Part shown: in pieces, positions 27,978-38,300 of the stretch
Layout of the letters: every line of letters starts with the position of its first letter
Numbering within the stretch: the stretch's first letter is position 1
Assembly (NCBI RefSeq): GCF_900114495.1
Contig: NZ_FOZI01000001.1
Span: 205,469 to 269,468 of the forward strand
DNA: 64,000 nt
Origin: Dyella sp. OK004
GTDB lineage: Bacteria > Pseudomonadota > Gammaproteobacteria > Xanthomonadales > Rhodanobacteraceae
Direction of reading: 5' to 3'
Notes under the pieces: model-generated
What the model saw: only the letters and a program-made list of their open reading frames with translations
Told to the model about the DNA's origin: nothing
Databases searched by the model: none
Made by a program: the position numbers and the translations under genes

Positions 27978-30305
27978 TCAATCTCGAATAGCGGAGGAGG
28001 ACGTGGGAGCCGGCGCATTATCGCCGCCTCCGAACCAATTCTGTACGCGCTGCCAGAAACAGCCTTCCGCATCCTGCGCGAGCGAGCCGGCAACCACCGG
28101 CAACTGGCGCGCGCCTTCGCACTGCGGATCGGAGCGCTTGCCGGTAGCAGGGTTGATCCACGCCATCTCCAGGCCTTCACCCGGCGCGGCAGACAGCGGA
28201 CGCGTAGGCAGTTTGCGGAACAACTCCTGCCAGGCGCGCAGGCTACCGGTGGCGCCATACAGGCCGCTCGGCTTGTTGTCGTCGCGGCCCATCCAGAACA
28301 CCGCCAGGTGATCGCCGGTAAAGCCGGCGAACCAGCTGTCGCGCATGTCGTTGCTGGTGCCGGTCTTGCCGGCGGCATTGAGGTAAGCGAGACCGGATTT
28401 GCCTATTGAAGCCGCGGTACCCGAGCGCGTCACCTGCTGCATGGCCCAAGTCACCAGACGCACCGCCGGCTGGTACTCGCCGTTGCCGGTCTTCACTTCA
28501 TAACGCTTGATGGTCTGACCTTTGTTGTCCACCACGCCGCGCACCGCCACCAGGGGAAGCGCATGGCCGTCGGCCGCGATGTACTGGTACAGCTGGGCCA
28601 CCTGCAGCGGCGCCAGATCCTGCGCACCAAGCAGCAGCGACGGGCTGGGATTCACATTGGTCAGGCCGAAGGATTCCAGGAACGCCTTGATTCGCGGCAC
28701 ACCGACTTCGAGACCGAGATGGATAGTCGCCAGATTCCAGGAATGCACCAGCGCATCGACCATCGGCACCTGGCCGTGCACATCGCCTTCGTCGTTCTTC
28801 GGCGTCCATTGCGTACCGTCAGGCTGGCGCATGCTCACCGGCACATCGTCGATCAGTGAGCCCAAGTTCCAGCGTTCCGGCTGCGCCAGCGCCACCAAAT
28901 AGACCAGCGGCTTGATGGTGGAGCCGATCGCGCGACGCGCGTCCATCGCGCGATTGAAGCCCTGATCGCCCGGATCCTTGCTACCCACGATGGCCAACAC
29001 GCTGCCGGTCTGCGCATCGGTCACCACGCCAGCCGCCTGCGCGGCTTCGCCACGTTTGCCGAGGCTCTTCATGGTGGTGGTGATGGCCTGCTCGGTATAT
29101 AGCTGCGCGGCCGGATCGAGCGTGGTGAACACGCTGAGGTTGCCAGCGCTGAGCGTGGCGTCGTCAAAGTCGCTGATGATCTGCGCGCGCACCAGTTCCA
29201 TGAAAGCCGGGAAGCGGTTATGCGGCAACTGACCGTTGCTGACGATGCCCAGCGGCGTCGCTTCGGCCGCCTTGGCCTGCTCCGGCGGCAGCAGCCCGGT
29301 GGTAGCGAACTGCTCCAGCACCAGATTGCGGCGCGACAGTGCGCGGTCCGGATAGCGGCGCGGGTCGTAATAGCTTGGCCCCTTCACCATGCCGATCAGC
29401 AGCGCCATCTCCTGCGGACGCAGGTCTTCCATGCGTCGGCCGAAATAGAACTCCGCCGCTGCGGCGAAACCATGTACCGCCTGACTGCCCTGCTGGCCGA
29501 GGAACACCTGGTTGACGTAAGCCTCCAGGATGCGGCCCTTGTCGTAGTGCGCCTCGATCAGGATCGACATCAGCGCTTCGTTGAATTTACGCGTGAAGTT
29601 CTGATCGCGATCCAGAAACAGGTTGCGCACCAGCTGCTGGGTCAGCGTGGAACCGCCCTGCACGGTGTGCCCGGCGCGCAGGTTCGCAAAAGATGCGCGC
29701 AGGATCGCCGAGAAATCGATACCGATGTGATGCTTGAAGTCACGGTCTTCCACCGCTTGCAGGCCCCCGATCAGCAGCGGCGGCACGTCGGCGAGGCGCA
29801 CAATGCGGCGCTCTTCCTGCTGCGCGCCATACAAGGTGGCGATACGCGCCGGGTCCACATGCGCCAGCTCGATCGCCTTGCCGGTGGCCGCATCCTTCAG
29901 GCTGCTCACCTGCCCCTTGCCCAGCGCCACGCGAACGCGCTTGGGCAACTCGCCGCCGTCCGGGCCGGCATAGCCGCGCGAAGAGATGATGTAGGTCGAA
30001 CCATCCTTGGCCCAGCTGCCAGCGACCTGGCCATGACCGTCATTGCTATAGCCGGAAAAGGTCAGCTCCAGTTCCAGCGCGGCCGGCGTCATCGGCGCAC
30101 CCTGCTCCAGCGGCAGCGGACGCGCATAGATGCGCGTGGGCACTGCAAACACCAGATCGTTGAAGCGATCCTGCACACGCTTGTTCAGCACCAGCGTGTA
30201 CGGCAGCACGAACCCGAACAGCAGGCCCATGCAGATCCAGAACGGAATGCGCAGCCAGGGCCAGGCGGCGCTTGCCAGCGAGCGGAGTCGGGTCAGAAAG
30301 GCCAA
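27978..30305 (-). CDS. mrcB: Penicillin-binding protein 1B (bifunctional peptidoglycan synthase)
   Basis: A 775-residue class A PBP. It has a membrane anchor (IPFWICMGLLFGFVLPYTLV), a UB2H-like region, then a GT51 glycosyltransferase domain with EDRDFKHHIGIDFSAILR and GGSTLTQQLVRNLFL. The transpeptidase domain carries RAIGSTIKPLVYLVAL (active Ser in the STIK tetrad) and KTGTSNDMRDSWF. It polymerises and crosslinks peptidoglycan at the inner membrane. The TPR lipoprotein gene follows immediately. Confidence 0.95.
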   Translation of the reverse strand: MAFLTRLRSLASAAWPWLRIPFWICMGLLFGFVLPYTLVLNKRVQDRFNDLVFAVPTRIYARPLPLEQGAPMTPAALELELTFSGYSNDGHGQVAGSWAKDGSTYIISSRGYAGPDGGELPKRVRVALGKGQVSSLKDAATGKAIELAHVDPARIATLYGAQQEERRIVRLADVPPLLIGGLQAVEDRDFKHHIGIDFSAILRASFANLRAGHTVQGGSTLTQQLVRNLFLDRDQNFTRKFNEALMSILIEAHYDKGRILEAYVNQVFLGQQGSQAVHGFAAAAEFYFGRRMEDLRPQEMALLIGMVKGPSYYDPRRYPDRALSRRNLVLEQFATTGLLPPEQAKAAEATPLGIVSNGQLPHNRFPAFMELVRAQIISDFDDATLSAGNLSVFTTLDPAAQLYTEQAITTTMKSLGKRGEAAQAAGVVTDAQTGSVLAIVGSKDPGDQGFNRAMDARRAIGSTIKPLVYLVALAQPERWNLGSLIDDVPVSMRQPDGTQWTPKNDEGDVHGQVPMVDALVHSWNLATIHLGLEVGVPRIKAFLESFGLTNVNPSPSLLLGAQDLAPLQVAQLYQYIAADGHALPLVAVRGVVDNKGQTIKRYEVKTGNGEYQPAVRLVTWAMQQVTRSGTAASIGKSGLAYLNAAGKTGTSNDMRDSWFAGFTGDHLAVFWMGRDDNKPSGLYGATGSLRAWQELFRKLPTRPLSAAPGEGLEMAWINPATGKRSDPQCEGARQLPVVAGSLAQDAEGCFWQRVQNWFGGGDNAPAPTSSSAIRD

Positions 30306-30433
30306 CGGGAAGGAATCCTGAACAACAGTGTGGCGGGGATCATAGGGCCTGCCGCCCGGCGGGCATATGAACGCTGGCCACGGTTTGGGGCGGAAATGAG
30401 GCCGTCATCGAGCGAAATAGAGACAGCACCCGC

Positions 30434-31276
30434 TCAACGGCGGTCCATACCCCAGCTCGCCATATCGGGCCGGAACGGACGTGGCGACACACCCAGGATG
30501 CGCTGCAACTCGCTGTTGTCGGCGATCAGATCACCCTCCAGCCGGCTGAGCGGACCACGCAGATGCGGCGCCGCATGACGTCCCAGCTTCAATAGCCAAG
30601 CCGGCAGCGGCACCGGCAAAGTCGCCATCGGCAGGCTGCGACGCACACGGGCGAACATCTCACCCGCCGTCAGACGTTCACCGCCGCCGATGGAAAGAAT
30701 TCTGCCCATGGCATCGGGAGTCACCAGCGCTGCGACGGCAGCCTGGGCGATATCGTCCGCGTGCACCGGCTGACGCAGACCACGCCCAGCTGGGAGTGGA
30801 AAGACCTTGGTACGACTGGCACGCCGCGCAATCGGCGACAGATTTTTGTCGAGGCCGGCGCCGTACACCAACGTGGGACGGAACACCGTCCAGGTGTAGC
30901 CGCGTCGTTCGCAGGCCACCGCCAGTGCCGCTTCCGCATCACGCAGGTGCTGTGACAGCGCACGTTCGGCCGGCACTTCAGACTGCCGTTTGCTCTCAGC
31001 GCTCATCGAGCTGGTAGCGATCACATGCGGACGGCCCTGGATCGCAGCCTGTCCCAGCCAATCCGCCAGCCCTTGCAACGGGCCAAAACTGATGATCGAG
31101 GTGAGCGGCTGCGACGGCGGAACGACATGCGGCAAATCACCCTGCAGCCAGGTCACGCCGTCTTGCGGCGACCGTATCTGTCGGCTGACGGCGAATACCG
31201 TGTCACCGCGCGCATGCAATCGCGGCAGCAGGAAATGGCCGATCTGGCTACTGGCACCAAAGACAAGAACACTCAT
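30434..31276 (-). CDS. NAD-dependent epimerase/dehydratase-like protein
   Basis: A 280-residue extended SDR-like protein. VLVFGASSQIGHFLLPRL at the N-terminus is a Rossmann nucleotide-binding motif (GASSQIG). TVFRPTLVYGAGLDKNL and GRGLRQPVHADDIAQAAVAA resemble NDUFA9-like SDRs. The catalytic YxxxK pair is not evident, as in atypical SDRs that only bind NADP. It begins 13 bp after the TPR protein gene on the same strand and is probably in its operon. Confidence 0.75.
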   Translation of the reverse strand: MSVLVFGASSQIGHFLLPRLHARGDTVFAVSRQIRSPQDGVTWLQGDLPHVVPPSQPLTSIISFGPLQGLADWLGQAAIQGRPHVIATSSMSAESKRQSEVPAERALSQHLRDAEAALAVACERRGYTWTVFRPTLVYGAGLDKNLSPIARRASRTKVFPLPAGRGLRQPVHADDIAQAAVAALVTPDAMGRILSIGGGERLTAGEMFARVRRSLPMATLPVPLPAWLLKLGRHAAPHLRGPLSRLEGDLIADNSELQRILGVSPRPFRPDMASWGMDRR

Positions 31277-31289
31277 GCAACAACCCGAC

Positions 31290-33002
31290 TCAGCCGCCGG
31301 CCTGGAGATGCGCGGCGATCACGGAAAGGCGCGGATTGTCCGGTGCCAGTTTGCGTGCGCGATTCAACGCCTGCGTCGCATTGGCGCGATCGCCACGGGC
31401 CAGCTGTTGTTCCGCCTGATCCATCCATGCACCCGCCAGACGCTGGCGCAATTCCGCCTGCCCCGCTTCACCCGGCGCGAGATCGCCCAGATCCGACAAG
31501 CGCTCGCCGGCCTGCGCGAGATTGCCGTTGGCCAGCGCCTGATTGAACTGGCTGGTGACCAACCCAGGCAGGGCCTGCAAACCACGCCGTGCGGCTTCGC
31601 TGTTGCCGTCGATGGCCAGCGCGCCGCGATACAGGTCATAGGCACTCTCGCCGGGCGGCAACATGATGTCGCCATGCCGTGCCGCGGCGTCCGCGCGCTG
31701 GATCATGCGCGCCAGGTCAGCACTCTGTTGTGGCGTGATTGCAGCGGGAGCTTCTTCGGCCACCGGCGCCTCACCTGACACATTCCGCGGCGCTGTGTTG
31801 GCGCGCTTGGCCGAGTCGGCGAGGTGTGCGCGAGCAGCCAGCAGCTCTGCCGACTTGGGCGCCAACTCGGCGGCCTGGTCGAGCAACTTGCTGGCCTGGG
31901 CGTTATCGCCACTGTCCATCGCCGCACTCGCCTGCACGATCAGCGCCTGCGCGACCTGGCCCAACCCGGCCTTGGCGTCGGCGTTATCGTGATCGATCGC
32001 GAGCGCCACCTTGAAACGCGCCAGCGCGGTATCGTCACCGGCACCGGTGATATGGCCGGCGCGCAACGCTTCCTGGCCTTGCTTGAGCGCATCGGCGAGT
32101 TCGCCGTTGTCGGCTTTCTGGTCCTGCACCAGGGCGGCACGCAGCGAAGGCAGCTCGCCGTAGTTCGGCAACAAGGCGCCCAGTCGGTCGACGCTGGTGC
32201 TGGCCGCGGCCCGGTCGCCGCTTTCGATGGCTTTGCGTGCCTGCACGGCGAGTGCATCACCGACTTTGTCCAGGCCATGCTGCGCCACCGCGTTGCCCGG
32301 ATCGGCGGCGAGTACGCGCTTATAGAGATTGCCGGCTTCTTCGGGCTTGCCGTCGGTCATGGCCTGCTGGGCCTGGTCGACCAACGCACCCGTTTCCACA
32401 CTGGCGCCGCGTGCCTTCGCGATCGCCTGGGTGAGACGGTCAACGTCACTGCCGCCTCCAAGCAGCTCGCGTGCGCTGTTGGTGGCCTGCTCGGCCTGAT
32501 CGACCTGGCCGGCATTGAGCGCGGCATCGGCACGCGCCACTTCGGCCAGGCCGACCTTGCGCAGGCCGTCGCGGGCACGGTCGTTGTCCGGTTCCAGCGC
32601 ACGTGCGGCCTCGAACAATTCGCGCGCGCTGCTGCCGTCAGTGCCGTCCAGACGTCCATCCTGCAGCGACTGTTCGGCACGGCCGAGTACGTCATTGAGT
32701 TCTGTGTTGGGTATCAGCCCGCGCAGGCGATCCTGTTGCAGCCAGAACGTCACGCCCAGCCCGATGACCACCAGCAACAGCAGCGGCCACAGCCAGCCGC
32801 GCTTGCCAGACGATGTGCGCGATGTGCGCGAAGCGGACGACCCCAACGGGCGGCGGCGCTCCGGATCCAGCGTGACCTTGGGCAGGCCGTCATCTGGACC
32901 CGACGACGATGGCGCCGGCGCATCCAGATGATCGATATCACCCAGGGTCGGTTCCGTGCGCCCGTGCGGGCCGTGTTCGTGCTGGTCTTTGCGTCCGTTC
33001 AT
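31290..33002 (-). CDS. Tetratricopeptide-repeat membrane protein
   Basis: About 570 residues, starting at the ATG at 33002 (an in-frame start 24 bp upstream is possible). The N-terminal 75 residues are hydrophilic and disordered. One membrane helix follows (WLWPLLLLVVIGLGVTFWLQ), and then a long alpha-helical region of TPR-like repeats such as LFEAARALEPDNDRARDGLR and QALNRARKLAPDNPRLSVIA. I do not recognise a more exact function. It likely scaffolds envelope partners in the periplasm. Confidence 0.7.
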   Translation of the reverse strand: MNGRKDQHEHGPHGRTEPTLGDIDHLDAPAPSSSGPDDGLPKVTLDPERRRPLGSSASRTSRTSSGKRGWLWPLLLLVVIGLGVTFWLQQDRLRGLIPNTELNDVLGRAEQSLQDGRLDGTDGSSARELFEAARALEPDNDRARDGLRKVGLAEVARADAALNAGQVDQAEQATNSARELLGGGSDVDRLTQAIAKARGASVETGALVDQAQQAMTDGKPEEAGNLYKRVLAADPGNAVAQHGLDKVGDALAVQARKAIESGDRAAASTSVDRLGALLPNYGELPSLRAALVQDQKADNGELADALKQGQEALRAGHITGAGDDTALARFKVALAIDHDNADAKAGLGQVAQALIVQASAAMDSGDNAQASKLLDQAAELAPKSAELLAARAHLADSAKRANTAPRNVSGEAPVAEEAPAAITPQQSADLARMIQRADAAARHGDIMLPPGESAYDLYRGALAIDGNSEAARRGLQALPGLVTSQFNQALANGNLAQAGERLSDLGDLAPGEAGQAELRQRLAGAWMDQAEQQLARGDRANATQALNRARKLAPDNPRLSVIAAHLQAGG

Positions 33003-33076
33003 AGTCCACACATTGAGATCAATCAAGCCAGCTTAGCATCGCGCCATGTATAGCCTGGGGTCGAAAGCTCCTGCGT

Positions 33077-35242
33077 TCAGCCGCCACTGACGCGACGCGC
33101 CTCCACCACGTTCGGCAGCGCCACCAGGCGCCCCAACAGGGTGGAAAGCTGTTCGTAGTCGCGTACGCGCAGGGTGAAGCGCATCTCCACTTCGCCAGTA
33201 CGGGTAAACACCCGGCTGGACGAGGCGATGATGTGGGTGCCGGAGTTGCTGATCACGCTGGTGACGTCCTTCTGCAGGCCCTTGCGGTCGTAGCCGTGCA
33301 GTTCGACATCTACCTCATAGGCCTGCGCATTGGCCTTGCCCCACTCCACCTCGATCACGCGATCCGGGTCGCGCTTGGCCAGCCGCGCCAGGCTGACGCA
33401 GTCGGCACGATGCACCGACACGCCGCGACCGCGCGTCACAAAGCCGCGAACTGTGTCGCCGGGTAACGGCTGGCAGCAACGCGCCAGGGTGGTGAGCAGG
33501 TTGCCCACGCCTTCGATCCGCAGCGCGCTGTGATCCAGCGTGCTATGCCGCGACGCCACCGGGAAGGATGACTGGGTCATCTCCGCCGATGGCGTTTCGG
33601 TTTCCTGCAGCGCACGTGCGATCTGGCCGGGCGTAATTTCCCCAAGCGCCAGCGCCACCAACACGTCGTCCAACTGCTTGAGGTGGAAGTGCGCGGGCAG
33701 CTTGCCCGTATCCGCCGCCGGCAGCGCCAGGCGCTTGAGCTCGCGCTCGAACATCGCACGCCCCGCGGCGAGATTGGCGTCGTGCGCACTACGTCGGAAC
33801 CAGGTACGCACCTTTTCCCGGGCGCGAGAGGTATGGAGGTAACCGTGATGCGCTGACAGCCAGTCGCGGCTCGGCTCCGCCGTCTTGGCGGTAAGAATCT
33901 CGATGCGGTCGCCACTGTGCGGCTGGAACGTCAGCGGCACAATGCGCCCGTTGACCTTGGCACCGCGGCAGCGATGCCCTACTTCGGTATGCACGTGGTA
34001 GGCGAAGTCCAGCACGGTGGCGCCACGCGGCATGTCCACCACCTCGCCCCGAGGGGTGAGCACGTAGACGCGATCTTCCATCAACTCGGTATGCAGCTCG
34101 GCGGCCAGGTCGCTCTCGCCGTCCGTCTTCGGTTCGAGCAGGCGACGCATCCAGGCGATCTTGGCCTCGAACTCGCTATCGCCGCTGCCGCCTTCCTTGT
34201 AGCGCCAGTGCGCAGCCACGCCCAGCTCGTTGATGCGATGCATCTCGTGCGTGCGAATCTGTACTTCAAGCGTTTTGCCGTGCGGCCCGATCACCGCCGT
34301 ATGCAGCGAGCGGTAGTCGTTGCCCTTGGGGCGCGCAATGTAGTCGTCGAACTCACCCGGCAGATGCGGCCACAGCGAATGCACCACGCCCAGTGCGCCG
34401 TAGCAGTCGGCCACGCTGTCCACCAGCACACGTATCGCGCGGATGTCATAGAGATCGGAGAACTCGAGCTCCTTGCGCTGCATCTTTTTCCAGATGGAGT
34501 AGATGTGCTTGGGGCGTCCGGCCAGGTCAGCGCGAATGCCCGCTGCGTCCAGCGAGCGCTTCAGCTCCGCCAGCGAATCGCGGATGAACTCCTCGCGATC
34601 GGTGCGCCGCTCGTCGAGCAGGCGCGCGATGCGGCGATAGGTATCCGGCTGCAGGTAGCGGAACGCCAGATCCTCCAGCTCCCACTTCAATTGCCAGATA
34701 CCAAGGCGATTGGCGAGTGGCGCATGGATGTCGCGGGTCAGCCGCGCCACCGCCTGCCGCTCAGATTCCGGCAAGGCACCAGCCGCGCGCATGCGCGCCA
34801 GCTGACGTGCCAGCAGGATGAACACCACGCGCAGGTCGCGGATGATCGCCAGCAACAGACGGCGCAGACCTTCCGCACCGCTCTCCGGCGCCTGCTGCGC
34901 GTGCAGCGCCCACACCTTCTCCGCCGCCAGCTGGCCCGCAACCAGTCGTTGCAGCTCAGCGGGCGACGCACTTTCACGCTCTGCCCAGAACGCCGGATCG
35001 ACCCGCGCCAGTTCGAACCACAGCGCCGCGGCCTGTGTCTGCGCATCGCAACCCAGCATGCCGAGCAGGTCGAGCACGTCCACGCACTCGGCCTGATGCA
35101 CCGGGCGTCCGGCACAGGCGTCCAGCGCCTGCACAAGCAACGGCGACACGGAGCCCGAGCGGCTGAGCCACAGGGCCAGACTGGATTGTGCGGTGGGAGC
35201 GGCCTGAACCACGAAGCGTTCCATCCTCGGCGGTGCAGCCAT
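33077..35242 (-). CDS. relA: (p)ppGpp synthetase RelA
   Basis: About 721 residues from the ATG at 35242; a GTG at 35260 and an ATG at 35224 are alternative starts. The N-terminal region lacks the HD hydrolase residues, so this is the monofunctional RelA type. The synthetase has PKHIYSIWKKMQRKELEFSD, YDIRAIRVL and PKGNDYRSLHTAVIGPHGKT, followed by a TGS domain (MEDRVYVLTPRGEVVDMPRG) and a C-terminal ACT domain (VEMRFTLRVRDYEQLSTLLG). It senses uncharged tRNA on ribosomes. A REP doublet separates it from the end of hrpA. Confidence 0.95.
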   Translation of the reverse strand: MAAPPRMERFVVQAAPTAQSSLALWLSRSGSVSPLLVQALDACAGRPVHQAECVDVLDLLGMLGCDAQTQAAALWFELARVDPAFWAERESASPAELQRLVAGQLAAEKVWALHAQQAPESGAEGLRRLLLAIIRDLRVVFILLARQLARMRAAGALPESERQAVARLTRDIHAPLANRLGIWQLKWELEDLAFRYLQPDTYRRIARLLDERRTDREEFIRDSLAELKRSLDAAGIRADLAGRPKHIYSIWKKMQRKELEFSDLYDIRAIRVLVDSVADCYGALGVVHSLWPHLPGEFDDYIARPKGNDYRSLHTAVIGPHGKTLEVQIRTHEMHRINELGVAAHWRYKEGGSGDSEFEAKIAWMRRLLEPKTDGESDLAAELHTELMEDRVYVLTPRGEVVDMPRGATVLDFAYHVHTEVGHRCRGAKVNGRIVPLTFQPHSGDRIEILTAKTAEPSRDWLSAHHGYLHTSRAREKVRTWFRRSAHDANLAAGRAMFERELKRLALPAADTGKLPAHFHLKQLDDVLVALALGEITPGQIARALQETETPSAEMTQSSFPVASRHSTLDHSALRIEGVGNLLTTLARCCQPLPGDTVRGFVTRGRGVSVHRADCVSLARLAKRDPDRVIEVEWGKANAQAYEVDVELHGYDRKGLQKDVTSVISNSGTHIIASSSRVFTRTGEVEMRFTLRVRDYEQLSTLLGRLVALPNVVEARRVSGG

Positions 35243-35275
35243 TCTAGTACTGCGAGGCACCGTGCTTGCGCTCGC

Positions 35276-35384
35276 TGTAGGAGCGCACCCTGTGCGCGAA
35301 AGCGGCCCTGACGGGCCGCTGCTTTACAAACAGCAAGAGCGTGGTCCTGGCGGACCGCTTTCGCGCACAGGGTGCGCTCCTACA
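35276..35384. repeat. REP doublet (GTAG-type palindromes) between relA and hrpA
   Basis: A perfect 30-bp inverted repeat, 35276–35305 with 35355–35384, each arm beginning TGTAGGAGCGCACCCTGTGC. The GTAG foot and internal GCGCACCCTGTGCGC palindrome are the marks of REP sequences mobilised by RAYT-type transposases. The loop holds a GGCC-rich imperfect hairpin. The right arm contains the TAG stop codon of hrpA (35380–35382), so the repeat supplies the gene's end. Confidence 0.88.
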
Positions 35385-38300
35385 ACAACGCTTCCAGGGC
35401 GCGTGCCAGTCGCTTGGCCGATACCGGCTCGGCTGTCTTCAGCTCCTGCGCGAACAGCGACACGCGCCATTCCTCGATCAGCCAGCGCAGCTCGGCCAGC
35501 GCCTCCGGCTCGGTGCCGGCGGCGCGATGCTTGAGGTACTCGCGCCAATACGGCAGCACTTGCAGCATGCGCTGCTGATCCTTGGCCGGGTCCTGGCGCA
35601 GGCGCTCCGCGCGCAGACGCATCGCCTTAAGGTAGCGCGGGAAGTGCGCCAGGCGAGACGTCGACAACTCGCGCAGGAAGCCTGGCGTGAGCAGGCCGTC
35701 CAGCTGCTCGCGCAAATCGTCGTAGCTGGCACGCGCGAAACCGATCAGCGGCGGTTCCAGCCACGGCTTCAATTCCGCCTGCGCCTCGATCGTGGGTTCG
35801 GCCAGCTTCAGGCGCTCCACCGCCGCCGCGAACAACTCGCGCGCGGCCTGCGTGCGCAATGCCTCGAAAGCGCCGGCCGTACGTACGTTGAGTTCGTAGC
35901 GCTCCAGCAGGTCGGCGAAGCCGCCTTCCACCAAGTCTTCGCGCAAGCCGTCCACACTGCCGAGCGGCGCGTACTTCAGCGCCAGCGGATTGGCGATGGG
36001 CAAACGGCGCCGCGCCTGCTTCATGTCGGTGGCGATGGCATTGCGCAACAGACGAATCACGCCCAGGCGATGCGCTTCGCGCGCCTCGTCGCTGCGCTCG
36101 AACACACGAAGCGCGACGGCCTCGCCCAGATCGACCAGCGCCGGGAAAGCCATCAGCCCGCCCTCGGACCGCACCTGAGCGGGGATGTCCTCGAAGTCCC
36201 AACTGGTGACGTCCTCGCGGGTGAGCTCAATATCGGTCTTGCGCGAGAACGCTTCGCGCGCCTGCCCTTCCCACTGGCCGCGCAGCGCGGTGAGATCGCG
36301 TCCTGTCGCCAGGGTGCGGCCATTCTCGTCATGCAGGCGATAACGCATGGCGAAATGGACGGACAAAGCCGCTGCGTCGAACTCGCCAGCGCCAATCTCT
36401 ACGCCAGTAGCGCGCTTGAGGAATGCGGCGAGTGCCTTGGTCAACGATTCATCACGCGGCGCTTCTGCCTCTACAAAGGCGCGCGCAAAATCCGGTGCGG
36501 GCACAAAGTTGCGGCGCAGCGCCTTTGGCAAACCACGGATCAGCTCGGCCACCTTTTCGCCCAGCAGCCCCGGCACCAGCCATTCGCAACGCGCCGACGG
36601 CAACGCGTTCAACATCGCCAACGGCAGATGCAGGGTCACGCCATCCGCTTCGTCGCCGGGCACAAAGCGATATTCCAGGCGGTAACGCTGCGGCGGAGTA
36701 TCCATCGCTGTGGGAAAGGCCTTCGGATCGAGTCCCGCCCCGCCCGCCATCACATCGTCAATCGACCAGCGCAACGCCGCCTGCTCGGCGGGGCGCGCAT
36801 GGCGATACCATGCATCCAGTGCGCGGCTGCTAGCGATGTCCTGCGGCAGCTTGCCTTCGAAGAAACCGACCAGCTCGTCCTCGTGACGAATCAACCCCTC
36901 GCGGCGCTGCTTGGCCTCGATACCGTGCGCGTCCTCCAGCACCCGCTGGTTGGCACGCACAAAATCCGCACGCGTATCGATATCGCACCGCGCCAAGGCT
37001 TCGCGCAAAAAGATCTCGTGCGCCAGCACTGGGTCCTGCTGCTGGAACGTCACCGGCCGCCGCTCGACCAGAGTGAGGCCAAACAGACTGACCTGCTCGT
37101 AAGCCACCACCGTGCCGCGCTTGCGCGACCAATGCGCATCGCGGCACGTGGAGCGCAACAGATGCGCCGCCTGCTGTTCGACCCATAGCGGCTCGATGCG
37201 GGCGCACATCATGCCCCACACCTTGCCACCCACATCCAGGATCTGCGCGGCGAAGACCCAGTTCGGCGGCACCTTGGCCAAGGCCGAGCCAGGGAACACC
37301 TGGAAACGACGCTCGCGCGTGCTGCGATAAACGCCTTTCTCGTCCTTATGCCCAATTTGCGTAGGCAAACCCGCAAGCAAACTGCGGTGTACGGACTCAT
37401 ACAAGCGCTCAGCATCATCGCCCCCTCGCCCCTCCGGGGAGAGGGCTGGGGTGAGGGGCGGGTGCTCGCGAGAACCTCGCCTATCCCGGCCCTTCTTTGC
37501 CGGCGCCGACGCGCTGCGGGAAGGTTGTCGCGAGGTTGCCCCCTCTTCCCGGCCTTCTCCCCCGAGGGGAGAAGGAGAAGTGAGAGTCCATCCCAACTCC
37601 TGCACCACCAGCAACAACTGCCGATGCAACTCGCGCCACTCACGCATGCGCATAAAGCTGAGAAAACTGCGCGAACACCAGTCGCGCAACTTCGACTGCG
37701 TCAGCTCCTCGTGCACCTTGTGGTATTCCCGCCACAAATTCAGCACGCCAACAAAATCCGATTTCGGATCGGTAAACGCCGCGTGTGCCGCATCCGCCTG
37801 CTGCCGCGCATCGGACGGGCGTTCGCGTGGATCCTGGATGCTGAGGAAGGACACGATCACCAGCAGCTCGCGCAGGCTATGCAGCCGCTCGGCCTCCACC
37901 AGCATGCGCGCCAGCTGCACATCAATGGGCAAACGCGCCAGCGTGCGACCGACCGGCGTCAGCCGGCGCTGCTCATCGATGGCGGAGATTTCAGCCAGCC
38001 GGCGGTAGCCATCGGCCACCACACGCGGATCAGGCGCTTCCAGGAACGGGAACTCATCCACCTCGCCCAGTTGCAGCGAGAGCATGCGCAGAATCACGTT
38101 GGCCAGTGAGGAGCGCAGCAATTCCGGATCGGTATACGCGACGCGGCTGGTGAAATCGGCCTCGTCATACAGGCGATAACAGATGCCTGGTCCCACACGA
38201 CCACAGCGGCCCTTGCGCTGGTCAGCGGCGGCCTGCGAGACCGGCTCCACATGCAGGCGCTCCAGCTGGCTGCGCTGGCTGTAACGCTTCACGCGCGCGC

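Noticed and set aside
29220-30578. Long plus-strand open frame opposite mrcB (452 codons)
   Set aside because: It is a shadow of the PBP1B gene, with no recognisable domain and His/Arg/Gln-rich composition.
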